Shown one piece after another: positions 37,015 through 46,825 of a stretch of DNA of 64,000 bases (position 1 is its first letter; each line of letters begins with the position of its first letter). Position numbers and translations under genes: made by a program. The notes below the pieces were generated by a model. The model was not told where the DNA came from. It made no database searches and saw only the letters and a program-made list of their open reading frames with translations. Source of the DNA: Roseiarcus sp963822215 (GTDB lineage: Bacteria; Pseudomonadota; Alphaproteobacteria; Rhizobiales; Beijerinckiaceae); NCBI GenBank assembly GCA_963822215.1, contig CAWGGX010000008.1, positions 310,001 through 374,000 on the forward strand, written 5' to 3'.

Positions 37015-38451
37015 ATGGATGGCGTAAGATCGGCCCGGCTGCGTGATCTGCCCTCGGTCGATTCCGTCCTGAACGCTCCCGCGGCGGCCGCCCTCCTCGA
37101 GCGGTTCGGCCGTCCGGTCTCGACGGAGGCGATTCGCGCCGAATTGCACGACGCGCGCGCCACGCTGCGCGCAGGCGGAAGCGTCGCGCCGACCGCCGAG
37201 GATATGGTCGTTCGCAGTTTCGTCCGGCTCGGAGAGGCGGACCAATCGACCCTGCGGCCGTTGTTCAATCTGACAGGAACGGTGCTGCACACCAACCTCG
37301 GGCGGGCAATTTTCGCCGAGGCGGCGGTCGAAGCGGCGGTCGCGGCCATGCGGAACGCTGTGGCGCTCGAGTTCGACCTCGCCTCCGGCAAGCGCGGCGA
37401 ACGCGACGACCACGTCCGGTCTTTGCTCTGCGCCCTGACCGGGGCCGAGGACGCCACCGTGGTCAACAACAACGCCGCCGCTGTGCTTCTCTGCCTCAAC
37501 ACGCTGGCCGGCGGCCGCGAGGCGATCGTGTCGCGCGGCGAGTTGATCGAGATCGGCGGCGCTTTCCGCATGCCCGACATCATGGCGCGCGCGGGCGCGC
37601 GGCTGGTCGAGGTTGGGACGACCAATCGTACCCATCCGAAGGACTACCGAGGCGCGGTGACCGCCGAAACCGGCGCAATCCTGAAAGTCCATACCTCGAA
37701 CTATCGCATTCAGGGCTTTACCGCCGAGGTCGGAACGGCCGAACTCGCCGGCATCGCCAAAACGGCGAACGTCCCGCTCATGCACGATCTTGGATCGGGC
37801 GTCCTGATCGACCTCGCGGCTTATGGCCTCGAGCGGGAGCCGACCGTGCGGGAGGTCGTGGCCGACGGCGCGGATCTCGTCACGTTCTCGGGCGACAAGC
37901 TGCTCGGCGGACCCCAGGCGGGCTTCATCGTCGGCCGGCGCGAATTGATCGCCGCCGTCAACCGCAATCCGATGAAGCGGGCGCTGCGCGTCGACAAGGT
38001 CCGGCTTGCGGCGATCGAGGCCACCCTGAAGCTCTACCGCGACCCGGACCGGCTCGCCGAGCGCCTGCCGACCTTGCGCTTCCTCGCACGCAAGCGAGAG
38101 GACATCGAAGCCCAGGCCGCCCGGATCCTGCCGGCCCTCGTCCGTGCGCTAGGCGGCGCATTTGCGGTGGAGATCCTGGCCTGCGAGAGCCAGATCGGAT
38201 CGGGCGCGCTGCCGCTGGAGACGATCTCCAGCGCAGGTCTCGCCATCGGCGCGAAGTCCGGCGGCCAGGCGATCGAGGATCTGGCGCGAAGACTGCGCGC
38301 CTTGCCGCGCCCGGTCGTCGGGCGGATCGTGAGCGACCGCCTTGTGCTCGACTTACGGTGTCTCGACGACGAACACGCCTTCGTGTCCAACTTGCCGCAT
38401 TGGGACGCCGAGGCGTCGGCGCCAGGTCCCTTGCCGGTCGGGCGCCCGTGA
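37015..38451 (+). CDS. selA: L-seryl-tRNA(Sec) selenium transferase
   Basis: 478 residues from the ATG at 37015, with a GAGGGAGAG Shine-Dalgarno. Family motifs are FNLTGTVLHTNLGRA, NNNAAAVLLCLNTLAGGRE and the pyridoxal-phosphate lysine motif FSGDKLLGGPQAGFIVG. It converts Ser-tRNA(Sec) to Sec-tRNA(Sec) using selenophosphate. Its stop overlaps selB as GTGA. An open frame upstream to 36862 crosses the dispersed repeat and is not coding. Confidence 0.95.
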   Translation: MDGVRSARLRDLPSVDSVLNAPAAAALLERFGRPVSTEAIRAELHDARATLRAGGSVAPTAEDMVVRSFVRLGEADQSTLRPLFNLTGTVLHTNLGRAIFAEAAVEAAVAAMRNAVALEFDLASGKRGERDDHVRSLLCALTGAEDATVVNNNAAAVLLCLNTLAGGREAIVSRGELIEIGGAFRMPDIMARAGARLVEVGTTNRTHPKDYRGAVTAETGAILKVHTSNYRIQGFTAEVGTAELAGIAKTANVPLMHDLGSGVLIDLAAYGLEREPTVREVVADGADLVTFSGDKLLGGPQAGFIVGRRELIAAVNRNPMKRALRVDKVRLAAIEATLKLYRDPDRLAERLPTLRFLARKREDIEAQAARILPALVRALGGAFAVEILACESQIGSGALPLETISSAGLAIGAKSGGQAIEDLARRLRALPRPVVGRIVSDRLVLDLRCLDDEHAFVSNLPHWDAEASAPGPLPVGRP

Positions 38452-40379
38452 TCGTCGGACTGGCGGGTCATATCGACCACGGCAAGACGGCTCTGGTGAA
38501 AGCCCTGACCGGCGTCGAGGGCGATCGCCTCAAGGACGAGAAGGCGCGCGGCGTCACCATCGATCTCGGCTTCGCCTTCATGGCCGGGGCGGCCAGGCGC
38601 GCCATCGGCTTTATCGACGTCCCCGGCCACGAGCGTTTCGTCCATACGATGCTCGCCGGCGTAAGCGGGATCGACTACGCACTCCTGACGGTCGCCGCGG
38701 ACGACGGGATCATGCCGCAGACCCGCGAGCATCTGGCGATTCTCGACCTGCTCGGCGTCCACCGCGGCGTCGTCGCCGTCACCAAGGCCGATCTCGCCAC
38801 GCCCGAGCGGCTCGCCGAGGTCGAGCGGCAGGCGCGCGCCGCGACCGAGGGGACGACGCTTGCCGGCGCCGAGGTCATGGCGGTCTCGGCGCTGACGGGG
38901 CGTGGAGTGGACGCGCTGCGCGCGCATCTCGAAGCGGCGGCTGCGGCCGGGGATGCGCGCGGCCGGTCCGAAGGCGCCCGCTTCCGGCTCGCCGTCGATC
39001 GTGTGTTCACGCTCACGGGCGTCGGCGTGGTGGCGACCGGGACGGTGCACGCAGGGTCGGCGCGGGTCGGCGACCGCGTGCAGATCAGCCCCTCGGGACT
39101 CCTCGCCCGCGTCCGCTCGCTGCATGCGCAAAACCGCGCCAGCGGGCAAGCGCACGCCGGCGACCGCTGCGCGCTCGGCCTCACCGGGCCGAACATCGCC
39201 AAGGACGCCATCCGGCGCGGCGACGTCGTCCTCGACCCGGCGCTCCATGCGCCGACCGACCGCATCGACGCGCTCCTACGTGTGTCGTCTTCTGAAGCCA
39301 AACCCATCGGGCAATGGTTCCCGGTCCGTCTGCACCACGGCTCGGCGGAAGTCGGGGCGCGGATCGCGCCGCTTGGCGACGGCGCGATTGCGCCGGGCGC
39401 GGAAGGCGAGGTTCAGCTCGTGCTCGAGCGGCCGATCGCCGCCGCCACGCAGGACCGGTTCGTCGTGCGCGACGTCTCGGCGCAGCGCACTATCGGCGGC
39501 GGACGTTTCCTCGATCTCAGGCCCCCGGCGCGCAAGCGCCGGACGCCGGAGCGGCGGGCGCAGCGCGCGGCGCTGGCGATCGTCGACCCGACCGCGGCCT
39601 TCGCCGCGCTTCTGGCCACGCCGCCGTTTGCCGCCGACCTCGCCCTCTACGCCCGCGACCGGGGCCTGACCGCCGAGCGGAAGGAAGCGCTCGCGGCGAT
39701 GCTCGATCTCGTCGTCCTCGCGGCGGACGATTCGCACATCACGCTCCTGCCTGAGACGTGGCGGAGCTTCACCGCGAGCGCGATCGACCGGATCGCAGCC
39801 CATCACGCCGACAATCCGGACCTTCAGGGCGTCGGCCGGGAGGCGCTCAGGATGGCGCTTCAGCCGAGGCTGGCGAAGCCGGCGTTCGACGCGGCCATGC
39901 AGAAGCTCGCCCGCGCCGGCGCGCTGGTTCTCGACGGCGCCTTCCTCCGTCTGCCGTCGCACGAGATCCGGCTCGCGCCGGGAGACGAGGCGGCCTGGAC
40001 AGCGATCGCGCCGATGCTGGGAGGCGCCGAGCGTTTCCGTCCTCCGCGCGTGCGCGACATAGCGGCGGCGACCGGCCGCGCCGAGGCGGAGGTCCGCGGC
40101 CTTCTCAAGCGGGCCTCCCGTATGGGCTGGGCCGACGAGGCAGCGCACGACCATTTCTTCCTGCGGTCCACCGTCCGGGAGATGACGGGCGTCGTCGCCG
40201 ACCTCGGGGAGACGATCCCGGAGGGCTTCACCGCCGCGCAGTTTCGCGACCGGGTCGAGAACGGACGCAAGGTCGCGATCCAGATCCTCGAGTTCTTCGA
40301 CCGGCACGGCGTGACCCTGCGCCGCGGCGACCTGCGCCGGGTCAACCGGCATCGATTGGAGCTGTTCGGAAGCGATTGA
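38448..40379 (+). CDS. selB: Selenocysteine-specific elongation factor
   Basis: 643 residues from the GTG at 38448. The GTPase domain has VGLAGHIDHGKTALVKALTG, the DVPGHERF switch II motif and VTKADL. Domains II and III follow. The C-terminal ~250 residues are winged helices that bind the SECIS hairpin, including AQFRDRVENGRKVAIQILEF. It delivers Sec-tRNA to UGA codons. Overlap with selA and the tRNA-Sec gene 21 bases downstream give one selA-selB-selC unit. Confidence 0.95.
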   Translation: MIVGLAGHIDHGKTALVKALTGVEGDRLKDEKARGVTIDLGFAFMAGAARRAIGFIDVPGHERFVHTMLAGVSGIDYALLTVAADDGIMPQTREHLAILDLLGVHRGVVAVTKADLATPERLAEVERQARAATEGTTLAGAEVMAVSALTGRGVDALRAHLEAAAAAGDARGRSEGARFRLAVDRVFTLTGVGVVATGTVHAGSARVGDRVQISPSGLLARVRSLHAQNRASGQAHAGDRCALGLTGPNIAKDAIRRGDVVLDPALHAPTDRIDALLRVSSSEAKPIGQWFPVRLHHGSAEVGARIAPLGDGAIAPGAEGEVQLVLERPIAAATQDRFVVRDVSAQRTIGGGRFLDLRPPARKRRTPERRAQRAALAIVDPTAAFAALLATPPFAADLALYARDRGLTAERKEALAAMLDLVVLAADDSHITLLPETWRSFTASAIDRIAAHHADNPDLQGVGREALRMALQPRLAKPAFDAAMQKLARAGALVLDGAFLRLPSHEIRLAPGDEAAWTAIAPMLGGAERFRPPRVRDIAAATGRAEAEVRGLLKRASRMGWADEAAHDHFFLRSTVREMTGVVADLGETIPEGFTAAQFRDRVENGRKVAIQILEFFDRHGVTLRRGDLRRVNRHRLELFGSD

Positions 40380-40400
40380 AGCCGCTACCAGACCGCCTGT

Positions 40401-40496
40401 GGAGGAGAATCGTCCCCGGTGGGGCGTTCGGACTTCAAATCCGTGTGGGGCAGCGAGCCTGTCTCGGGTGGGTTCGACTCCCACTCTCCTCCGCCA
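40401..40496 (+). tRNA. selC: tRNA-Sec (selenocysteine, anticodon TCA)
   Basis: 96 nt including CCA. The acceptor stem has eight pairs (GGAGGAGA with TCTCCTCC), the bacterial tRNA-Sec feature. The anticodon arm CGGACTTCAAATCCG places TCA in the loop. A long variable arm follows, then the T arm GGTGGGTTCGACTCCCAC-type sequence, discriminator G and CCA. It is directly downstream of selB. Confidence 0.95.
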
Positions 40497-40536
40497 TAGC
40501 GGAGCGCGGCTGAAGAGACGCCGCGCCTCGCTCGTC

Positions 40537-40972
40537 GGCGGCGTCCGCAGGCTCGGCGCCGGAACCCTCTTTCGCAGGGAGAGACGCGTCCCGCGCCATC
40601 TCGGCTCCCGAATCCTGACTTTTCAGAGGGTTGCAGCGCCTTTCGGTTCCGTCTTCCGTCCCAAAACCGCGACCTCCGGCGGGACGGCGGAGCGCCTCGG
40701 CCTTCCCTGGGCGTCGAGGCGTCGGCCGCGCGCGGGATGGGAGGCGCCCCCGGCTGGCTCGTGTCACTGGCGGCGTCCGCCGCCGCCTGGCGCCGGAACC
40801 TTCTTTCGCAGGGAGAGACCCGACCCGCGCCATCTCGGCTCCCGAATCCTGACTTTTCAGAGGGTTGCGGCGCCTTTCGGTTCCGTCTTCCGTCCCAAAA
40901 CCGCAACCTCCAGCGGGACGGCGGAGCGCCTCAGCCTTCCCTGGGCGTCGAGGCGTCGGCCGCGCGCGAGCC
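40537..40972. repeat. Two tandem ~234-bp repeat units downstream of tRNA-Sec
   Basis: Unit 1 (about 40537..40735) and unit 2 (about 40769..40972) share long near-identical blocks, including tttcgcagggagagac, atctcggctcccgaatcctg, acttttcagagggttg and tccgtcttccgtcccaaaac. Spacing is 232-234 bases. Open frames run through both strands, but they only mirror the repeat and have no start signals. Downstream to 41300 nothing else is recognised. The function is unknown; it may be a structured RNA or a dispersed repeat family. Confidence 0.8.
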
Positions 40973-41300
40973 GCCAAGCTCGCCGTTCGGCGACCGGGGA
41001 GGGGAACGGGCGTGCGAAGGCGGGGAGACAAGTCGGCGAGTGGCATGGCGGGTCGATTCCGAGCGACAGGATCAGACTACGAGACATTTCTCTTTTTGGA
41101 AAGCGTTTGTCATATACATTTAGATTACAAGAATGATGACCCGAAGCCGAATCGCCCGGACTGCGCCTCGCCAACGGACGGCGCGCGTCTCGCGCGCCTT
41201 TGAGGGCGGCGAGACGCCGCCCGTCCACCGCCTGTGACCGTTGGGCGGCCAATGAGATTCTCGTCAGAGCAAGATGCTATCAGGTCGCGCCATCTTCTCT

Positions 41301-42374
41301 TCACCCGGCCGCTTCGGGGCTTCCCGCGCCCTCCACCGCCACGACCGGATCGCCGCGCTCGACCGTGCCGATGACGCGCGCATGCGAATCGCCGCCTTGC
41401 CGGATGCGGGCGCAGAGGGCTGGCGCGGCCGCCGCGTCGCAGGCGATGAGCAGGCCGCCCGAGGTTTGCGGGTCGGTCAGCAGGCGCCGCCGCCAGTCCG
41501 CAAACCCCTCGGGCGCCACGACGGCCTCGGAGTAGCTCGCCAAGTTGCGTTGCGAGGCGCCGGTCGAATAGCCGGCCTGAACGAGGCTTTCGGCCTGGGC
41601 GAGCGTCGGGACGTCGCCGAGCCGCAAACGCACCGTCAGCCCAGCCCCTCGCGCCATTTCCAGCGCATGACCGAGGAGGCCGAAGCCGGTCACGTCGGTC
41701 ATGGCGTGAACGCGCTCGTCCTTCGCCAGCTCCGCGCCGACGACGTTGAGCCGGGTCATGAAGCCCAGCATCTCGCGGTAGCCCTCGTCCGAGAGCGCGC
41801 CCTTCTTGATCGCCGCGGAATAGATGCCGACGCCGATCGGCTTCGTCAGGATCAGCGCGTCGCCCGGGCGCGCGTCGCAATTGCGCCGAAGCGCCTTGCG
41901 GGACACGAGGCCGATCACGGCGAGCCCGTAGATCGGCTCGGGCGAATCGATCGAATGTCCGCCCGCGACCGGGATTCCGGCGCCTGCCGCCGCCGCCGCC
42001 CCGCCCCTCAGGATCTCGCGGATCACGGCCGTCGGCATCTTGTCGATCGGCACGCCGAGGATGGCGAGGGCGAAGATCGGCCGCCCGCCCATGGCATAGA
42101 CGTCGGAGAGCGCGTTGGTGGCGGCGATTCGGCCGAAATCGAAAGGATCGTCGACCATCGGCATGAAGAAGTCGGTCGTGGCGACGATGTTCGTTTCATC
42201 GTCGAGGCGCCAGACCGCGGCGTCGTCGCCGGTCTCGGTGCCGACGATCAGATTGGCGAAGGCCACGGTCGCCGGCTGCTCGGACAAGAGCTCGCGCAGC
42301 ACCGAGGGCGCGAGCTTGCAGCCGCAGCCGCCGCCGTGGGCGAGCGACGTCAGCCGGAGGGCGGAAGCGTTCAT
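41301..42374 (-). CDS. selD: Selenide, water dikinase
   Basis: 357 residues from the ATG at 42374. The N-terminal glycine-rich GGGCGCKLAP carries the catalytic Cys (Cys form, not Sec). TETGDDAAVWRLDD, VATTDFFMPMVDDPFDFGRI and DVTGFGLLGHALEMA are family motifs. It makes selenophosphate from selenide and ATP, the selenium donor for SelA. It is convergent with the selA-selB-selC unit about 0.8 kb away. A longer frame to 42620 is not needed. Confidence 0.95.
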   Translation of the reverse strand: MNASALRLTSLAHGGGCGCKLAPSVLRELLSEQPATVAFANLIVGTETGDDAAVWRLDDETNIVATTDFFMPMVDDPFDFGRIAATNALSDVYAMGGRPIFALAILGVPIDKMPTAVIREILRGGAAAAAGAGIPVAGGHSIDSPEPIYGLAVIGLVSRKALRRNCDARPGDALILTKPIGVGIYSAAIKKGALSDEGYREMLGFMTRLNVVGAELAKDERVHAMTDVTGFGLLGHALEMARGAGLTVRLRLGDVPTLAQAESLVQAGYSTGASQRNLASYSEAVVAPEGFADWRRRLLTDPQTSGGLLIACDAAAAPALCARIRQGGDSHARVIGTVERGDPVVAVEGAGSPEAAG

Positions 42375-42645
42375 GCGGATTCCTTTTGGGCGTCGGCGAG
42401 AGCATGGCCGAGCGCCGCTAGGTCTGCAACGGGAGGATTCCTGACCCTCCAAAGTGTGCTCGGGAATGGCGGGGCTCGACGTCAAGCGGGCGTAGCAGAA
42501 CGCGACCCTGGACGCCTCAAATGGGCAAGGAAGCTGACCTACAGGAAAGGCGCGGAGTCCGACCTGACGAGGCATTCCCAGTGCGAAGGCGGGACGCGTC
42601 CAACCGGCGGTCGAAGCCACCGCCTATGCCGTACGTGGCACCGCC
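42375..42645. other. Short region upstream of selD
   Basis: About 270 bases between the selD start and the IS4-type element. It must hold the selD promoter. No gene is recognised. Confidence 0.4.
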
Positions 42646-43905
42646 CTCAGGAATCCCCTCGTTTCATGATTGACTCGATATTGCCATGATCCAGGCGCCG
42701 AAGGCCGTGAGTTTTGGATCACGGGGGCGGCGATGCGGGTTGGGGATTTCCGGGCGGATATGGTGTCGCAGTGGGTCGGGGAGTGCTTCGACGGCGAATT
42801 GCACGCCAAGCGGATTGCATCTGTGAGCGATGGCGTGCTGGGGGTGCTGCATTCGACGTCGCTGGCGGTTTCGGCGATCGGGTTGGCTTTGGCGCAAGCG
42901 CACGGCCTGAAAGCCAAGCACGCCACCAAGCAGGTCGACCGCCTGCTGAGCAACCCCGGCGTCGATCTCGGCCGCCTGTTCACGCCATGGATTCGTCAAG
43001 CCATTGGTGACGATCGGGAAATCGACGTTGCGATGGACTGGACCGACTTCGACGCCGACGATCAATCGACCCTCATGTTGAGTTTGGTTACGACCTATGG
43101 GCGCGCCCAGCCGATGCTGTGGCTGACGGTCTATAAGGCCGAGCTCACGGGCCGGCGCAACGAATTCGAGGACTTTTGCGCCTGGCTCGGCTGAAGGAAG
43201 CGCTGCCCGAGGGGGTGCGCGTAACGATCCTCGCCGATCGCGGCTTCGCCGACGTACGGCTGATGGAATTCTTGCGCGAACTCGGCTTCGACTACGTGAT
43301 CAGGTTTCGCGGCGACACGGTCGTGAGCGCCACCGACGGCGAAACTCGCAAGGCGGCTCAATGGGTTGGCGCCAGCGGCCGGGCGCGAAAGCTGACGGGA
43401 GCGAAGTTGACCAGGGAAGGCTTCGAGGTCGGCGCCTGCGTCCACGTGCACGCCAAGGGCATGAAGGAGGCTTGGCATCTGGCCGCCGGCGACGGCGCCA
43501 AGTCGGCCACGGCGATCATCGGCCTCTACGCCAAGCGCTGGACGATCGAACCGAGCTTTCGCGACACCAAGGATCTGCGTTTCGGCATGGGCATGGCCGA
43601 GTTGAGAATCGCCGACCCGATGCGGCGCGACCGACTGTTGTTTCTCAACGCACTCGCCATCCTCCTGCTCACCTTGCTCGGCGCCGCCGGCGAGAGCCTC
43701 GGCATGGACAAGGACTTGCGAACCAGCACGACCAGGCGCCGAACCCACTCCCTGTTCCGTCAAGGGTGCATGTGGTTCGGTCTCATCCCCAACATGCCCG
43801 AGCCCCGCCTCCGACCCCTCCTCATCAGATTCGGAGAAATGATCAATCAAAACACGCTCCTAGCCAGCGCCCTAACAGCTGCCGAAAAATGAGGGGATTT
43901 ATGAG
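42646..43905 (+). mobile_element. IS4-family insertion sequence, 1260 bp
   Basis: Imperfect inverted ends read CTCAGGAATCCCCTCGTTT on the left and CTCATAAATCCCCTCATTT on the right (inward). They are flanked by GGCACCGCC direct repeats (42637..42645 and 43906..43914), so a 9-bp target duplication is seen. A transposase with the IS4 YREK motif lies inside. The transposase is in two frames, so the copy is probably defective. Confidence 0.82.
42733..43892 (+). pseudogene. IS4-family transposase, frameshifted
   Basis: The first frame (MRVGDFRADMVSQWVGECF to about 43190) has MDWTDFDADDQ with the first catalytic Asp. The second frame has ILADRGFADVRLMEF with the second Asp and YAKRWTIEPSFRDTKD, matching the Y-(2)-R-(3)-E-(6)-K signature. 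The frames differ by -1 around 43170..43178 (gaggacttttgcgcc). The joined product would be 386 residues. IS4 elements normally use a single frame, so this is likely a mutation. Confidence 0.8.
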
Positions 43906-44013
43906 GGCACCGCCCTATCGCTGAACTTTCGTTGATGGGTCAGCTATTGTACAGTTCCGTGTGTCGATAACCTCGGTGTGCAAGGCTACCCGGAACGGGC
44001 TAAACCATAGGCT

Positions 44014-45533
44014 ATGAAAGTGGGCGTGGATTCGTCTCTCAAAGATTTGGAACAGAAATTGGGCGCTCTATTCGACGATACTGACTTTAGTGCGGTCCAT
44101 CGCAGCATGTCACCCTTCAATTTGTTTGAGGCCATGGGTGCCGTGAGATCGGAATTGCGTCATTCAAACTTCCTCGCCTATTTATTATCGCCTAGCCGCC
44201 CACATGGCCTCGGAACAAAACCTCTTGGTGCCTTAATTCGCTCAGTTCTGATGCACATGCCCGCAGAAGATCGCCCCTTAATGGCCCTCGAACTCCTTGC
44301 GAGTGACCTTAATGACGCAATTGTCTACCGAGAACGAGATAATATAGACATTCTGATTGAATTACCATCTATGAAATTTGTTGTAGCCATAGAGAACAAG
44401 GTTGGCAGCAAAGCGAGTGACGGACAGCTTGAGCGGTATGACAAGCCGTGCCTATCCGGTTAACGCCCACAGCCCCTAGATGTAGGATGCGTCCACGTGC
44501 AGAGCGATCTGGCCGCAATATGGCCAGACAAAGCCGACAGGCCAACGCGCGCGATCAAGATAGGCAGCATATGCCGCGTCATACGGAAAAAGCTCATGAA
44601 ACTCTGGGACTGACTGGGGAAACCCAGATCGTCGCTCTGGCGGATTTCCATGGCCGGTTTGATAACCATCACCAGCCCTGGTGGGTGTGGGCGTTAACCG
44701 GACAGGCACGTGACAAGCATCTGAAGGCAACATATCCAGAACACAAATGCCTAATGGTGTTTTTGACTCCGGATTCAACGTTACCGGATTGCGAAGGTTA
44801 CGTCGCGTACGCCTATTCTGACGTAGTGTCTGTCCTAGAAGACGTGACGTCAGACCTATTTGAGCCCGTTCCGGACGAGACGAAAATTATAGTCCGCCAC
44901 TACGTCGATATGGTACGGAGGCATGTTGTGCAGGACGAAAGGCTACGCGCTCTTGCGCTGAAGCTATATGAACGCCACAAAGAGGCTTTCGAATTCATAT
45001 TCGAGTGCCGTCCCGAACCAAATAGCTTGATTGCTGCTGGGAGACGCTGTGTTCAGAGTGTCCATGGACTAATCATTGATAGTAGCGGTAGCGCTTGCGT
45101 TCGGTTTGTTCCAGAAACGTGGGACTCGCAGCTTAAGACTATCAAAGGCGATCCCACCAAGTGGACAAAGAGTGGCAGATGGCTGCTATTCGAGATCAAA
45201 ACGTACTCCGGCGCGGCAGGTAGGGTAAATATTGCTCTGGTTCTCGGTCCGAGCGACGCAGCCACACGAAAGAAAGTATACGAGTTAGCTGTCTCCAAAC
45301 CTCAAATTTTCAAAGGATTGGTAAAACCAATGGGGACGCAATGGGCGACGATTTTCAGTCGTGATCTTTTGACTACCAATCAAGCAAAAGGATTGTCGTT
45401 CGAAGCTCAGGAACTCAATGTTCGATTGGCGTGGTCTGACTTCCAAGCGAAACATTTGAGTTCACTGATCCAAGGCATCGTGGACATTGAAAAGCAGCTT
45501 CACTCATCGGTTGTCGACCCGTCAACGCATTGA
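44014..45533 (+). pseudogene. PD-(D/E)XK nuclease superfamily protein, interrupted by a MITE
   Basis: The N-terminal part (44014..44446) contains RSELRHSNFLAYLLSP and IDILIELPSMKFVVAIENKV, the D...(E/D)xK nuclease core of the PDDEXK_4 type. The remainder resumes after 44718 with KHLKATYPEHKCLMVFLTP. Removing the 264-bp MITE and one 8-bp duplication gives one intact 415-residue protein. Such stand-alone nucleases are often accessory or defence-linked, which is inference. Composition is AT-richer than neighbours, indicating transfer. Confidence 0.85.
44447..44710. mobile_element. 264-bp IS1595-type MITE (copy 2, complete)
   Basis: The ends are inverted repeats: left CGTGCCTATCCGGTTAACGC, right read inward CGTGCCTGTCCGGTTAACGC, one mismatch in 20. 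It is flanked by 8-bp TGACAAGC repeats at 44439..44446 and 44711..44718, the duplication size of IS1595 elements. On the minus strand it encodes VPEFHELFPYDAAYAAYLDR and RWPVGFVWPYCG, an N-terminal fragment of an ISXO2-type transposase in which one zinc-ribbon Cys is replaced by Trp. It has no full transposase. Confidence 0.9.
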
Positions 45534-45865
45534 TAATAGCTTACCTAAGGAACTCAATTTTTGTTTATATTGGCCCACACGGAAACAAAGGTCTGTTCTA
45601 AGTTGGCGACTTGGCAACCAGCAGCGATGGCAGCAATTGAGCGCCCTCACTGCCGTGCCGTAGCAAACGGGAACGGTAGCAAAGGATCTCATTTTTCGCG
45701 TTCTCCGAGCTGCCCGCGACCGCCCGCAATTTGCGCATTGCCGCCTTTCATTGAGACGAATTTGAACGGCAGCAAAGGGGCGACTCCAGACCTTAAGTCC
45801 CCTCGCCAATCGTGCGCCCAACCGTCAGCCGTGAACGACGCCGCTTCGCCGGCCGCACGTCGGCG
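45534..45865. other. Intergenic region, nothing recognised
   Basis: About 330 bases between the nuclease remnant and the end of fdhE. No gene, repeat or terminator was recognised. Short frames on both strands lack start signals. Confidence 0.4.
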
Positions 45866-46795
45866 CTACCCCATGAGCAGCAGCGGGTTTGGCGCGTGGC
45901 GCGACCAGCCGGCTTCCGAGACCATGAGGTCGAGCGCGAGCGAGGCGAGATCGTCGGCGTAAGGATCGACGCCGGTATCCTTGGCCTCGTACAGCACCTT
46001 CGCATAGGTGTGGCACTCTTCGCAGGTTTCCGCCCTCACGGTGCCGGAATCGCCGTCGATCCCTCTTAGCGCCAGCGTGCGCGAGTCGCCGCAGGTGATG
46101 CAGACCGCGCGCGGATGGTTCCAGGCGGTCGAGCAGAGCGAGCAGTGGAGATAGCGCGCGCCGGGCGTCTGGCCGGAGGCCCTGATCACGGCCGCCGACG
46201 GCGTCGAGCCGCAGCAGGGACAGAGGCCGCGCTGCTCCAGGAGCCGCAGGGAGTCTGCGCGCAGCCCCGCCGCGAGCCGGGTGAAATAAACTTGCAGCGC
46301 CGCCGCGATCCAGAAGGCCGCGCCGGCGTCGTCGGCGTCGACCCGCCCGCGCAGAAAGCTGTCGGCGAGCGCCTCGGTCGCTCCGGAGTCGCGGCGGCGG
46401 AGATCGGCAATCACGCTCGCTGCGGCCGGAGGCAGCAGGGCCGGGTCGAACCGATCGAGCAGCGCCCGGAGGCTTTCTTGCCAGACCGGATGGCGCCGCC
46501 AGCCGTCGGCGGCGATCGGCGGGATGCGCGCCTCGACCGCGACCTGCACTTGCGCCTCGTCGGGGCCGGCGCAATGCGGCAGCGCCTCAGCGACGACACG
46601 CTGAGCCTCGGAGACCTCCGCCATGAAGGTGAGCCAGCCCTCCATCGGATGGCCGTCCGCGAGCTTCGCAAGCCGCGCGGCGGTCCGGGCGAAGCGGGCG
46701 GCGGGGTCGGGAAGGATCAGCGGCTCCGGGGCCTTCACGCCCCCGACCGCCGCCCCGGTCCACGCGCCCTTTGGCGCGGCCTCGCCCTGTCTCAT
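45866..46795 (-). CDS. fdhE: Formate dehydrogenase accessory protein FdhE
   Basis: 309 residues. The C-terminal half has the paired cysteine motifs of FdhE: GLCPCCGSTPSAA, LHCSLCSTAW, AVCITCGDS and CEECHTY. These bind iron in a rubredoxin-like fold. FdhE is needed for assembly or proofreading of Tat-exported formate dehydrogenase. It is the last gene of the minus-strand fdo-type operon, about 220 bases after the gamma subunit. Confidence 0.92.
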   Translation of the reverse strand: MRQGEAAPKGAWTGAAVGGVKAPEPLILPDPAARFARTAARLAKLADGHPMEGWLTFMAEVSEAQRVVAEALPHCAGPDEAQVQVAVEARIPPIAADGWRRHPVWQESLRALLDRFDPALLPPAAASVIADLRRRDSGATEALADSFLRGRVDADDAGAAFWIAAALQVYFTRLAAGLRADSLRLLEQRGLCPCCGSTPSAAVIRASGQTPGARYLHCSLCSTAWNHPRAVCITCGDSRTLALRGIDGDSGTVRAETCEECHTYAKVLYEAKDTGVDPYADDLASLALDLMVSEAGWSRHAPNPLLLMG

Positions 46796-46825
46796 GCCCC
46801 TTCTCCCCGCTGGCGGGGAGAAGGT

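Noticed and set aside
40435..41046. Long open frames through the tandem repeat after tRNA-Sec
   Set aside because: They exist on both strands, mirror the repeat unit and lack start signals; GC-rich repeat DNA easily stays open.
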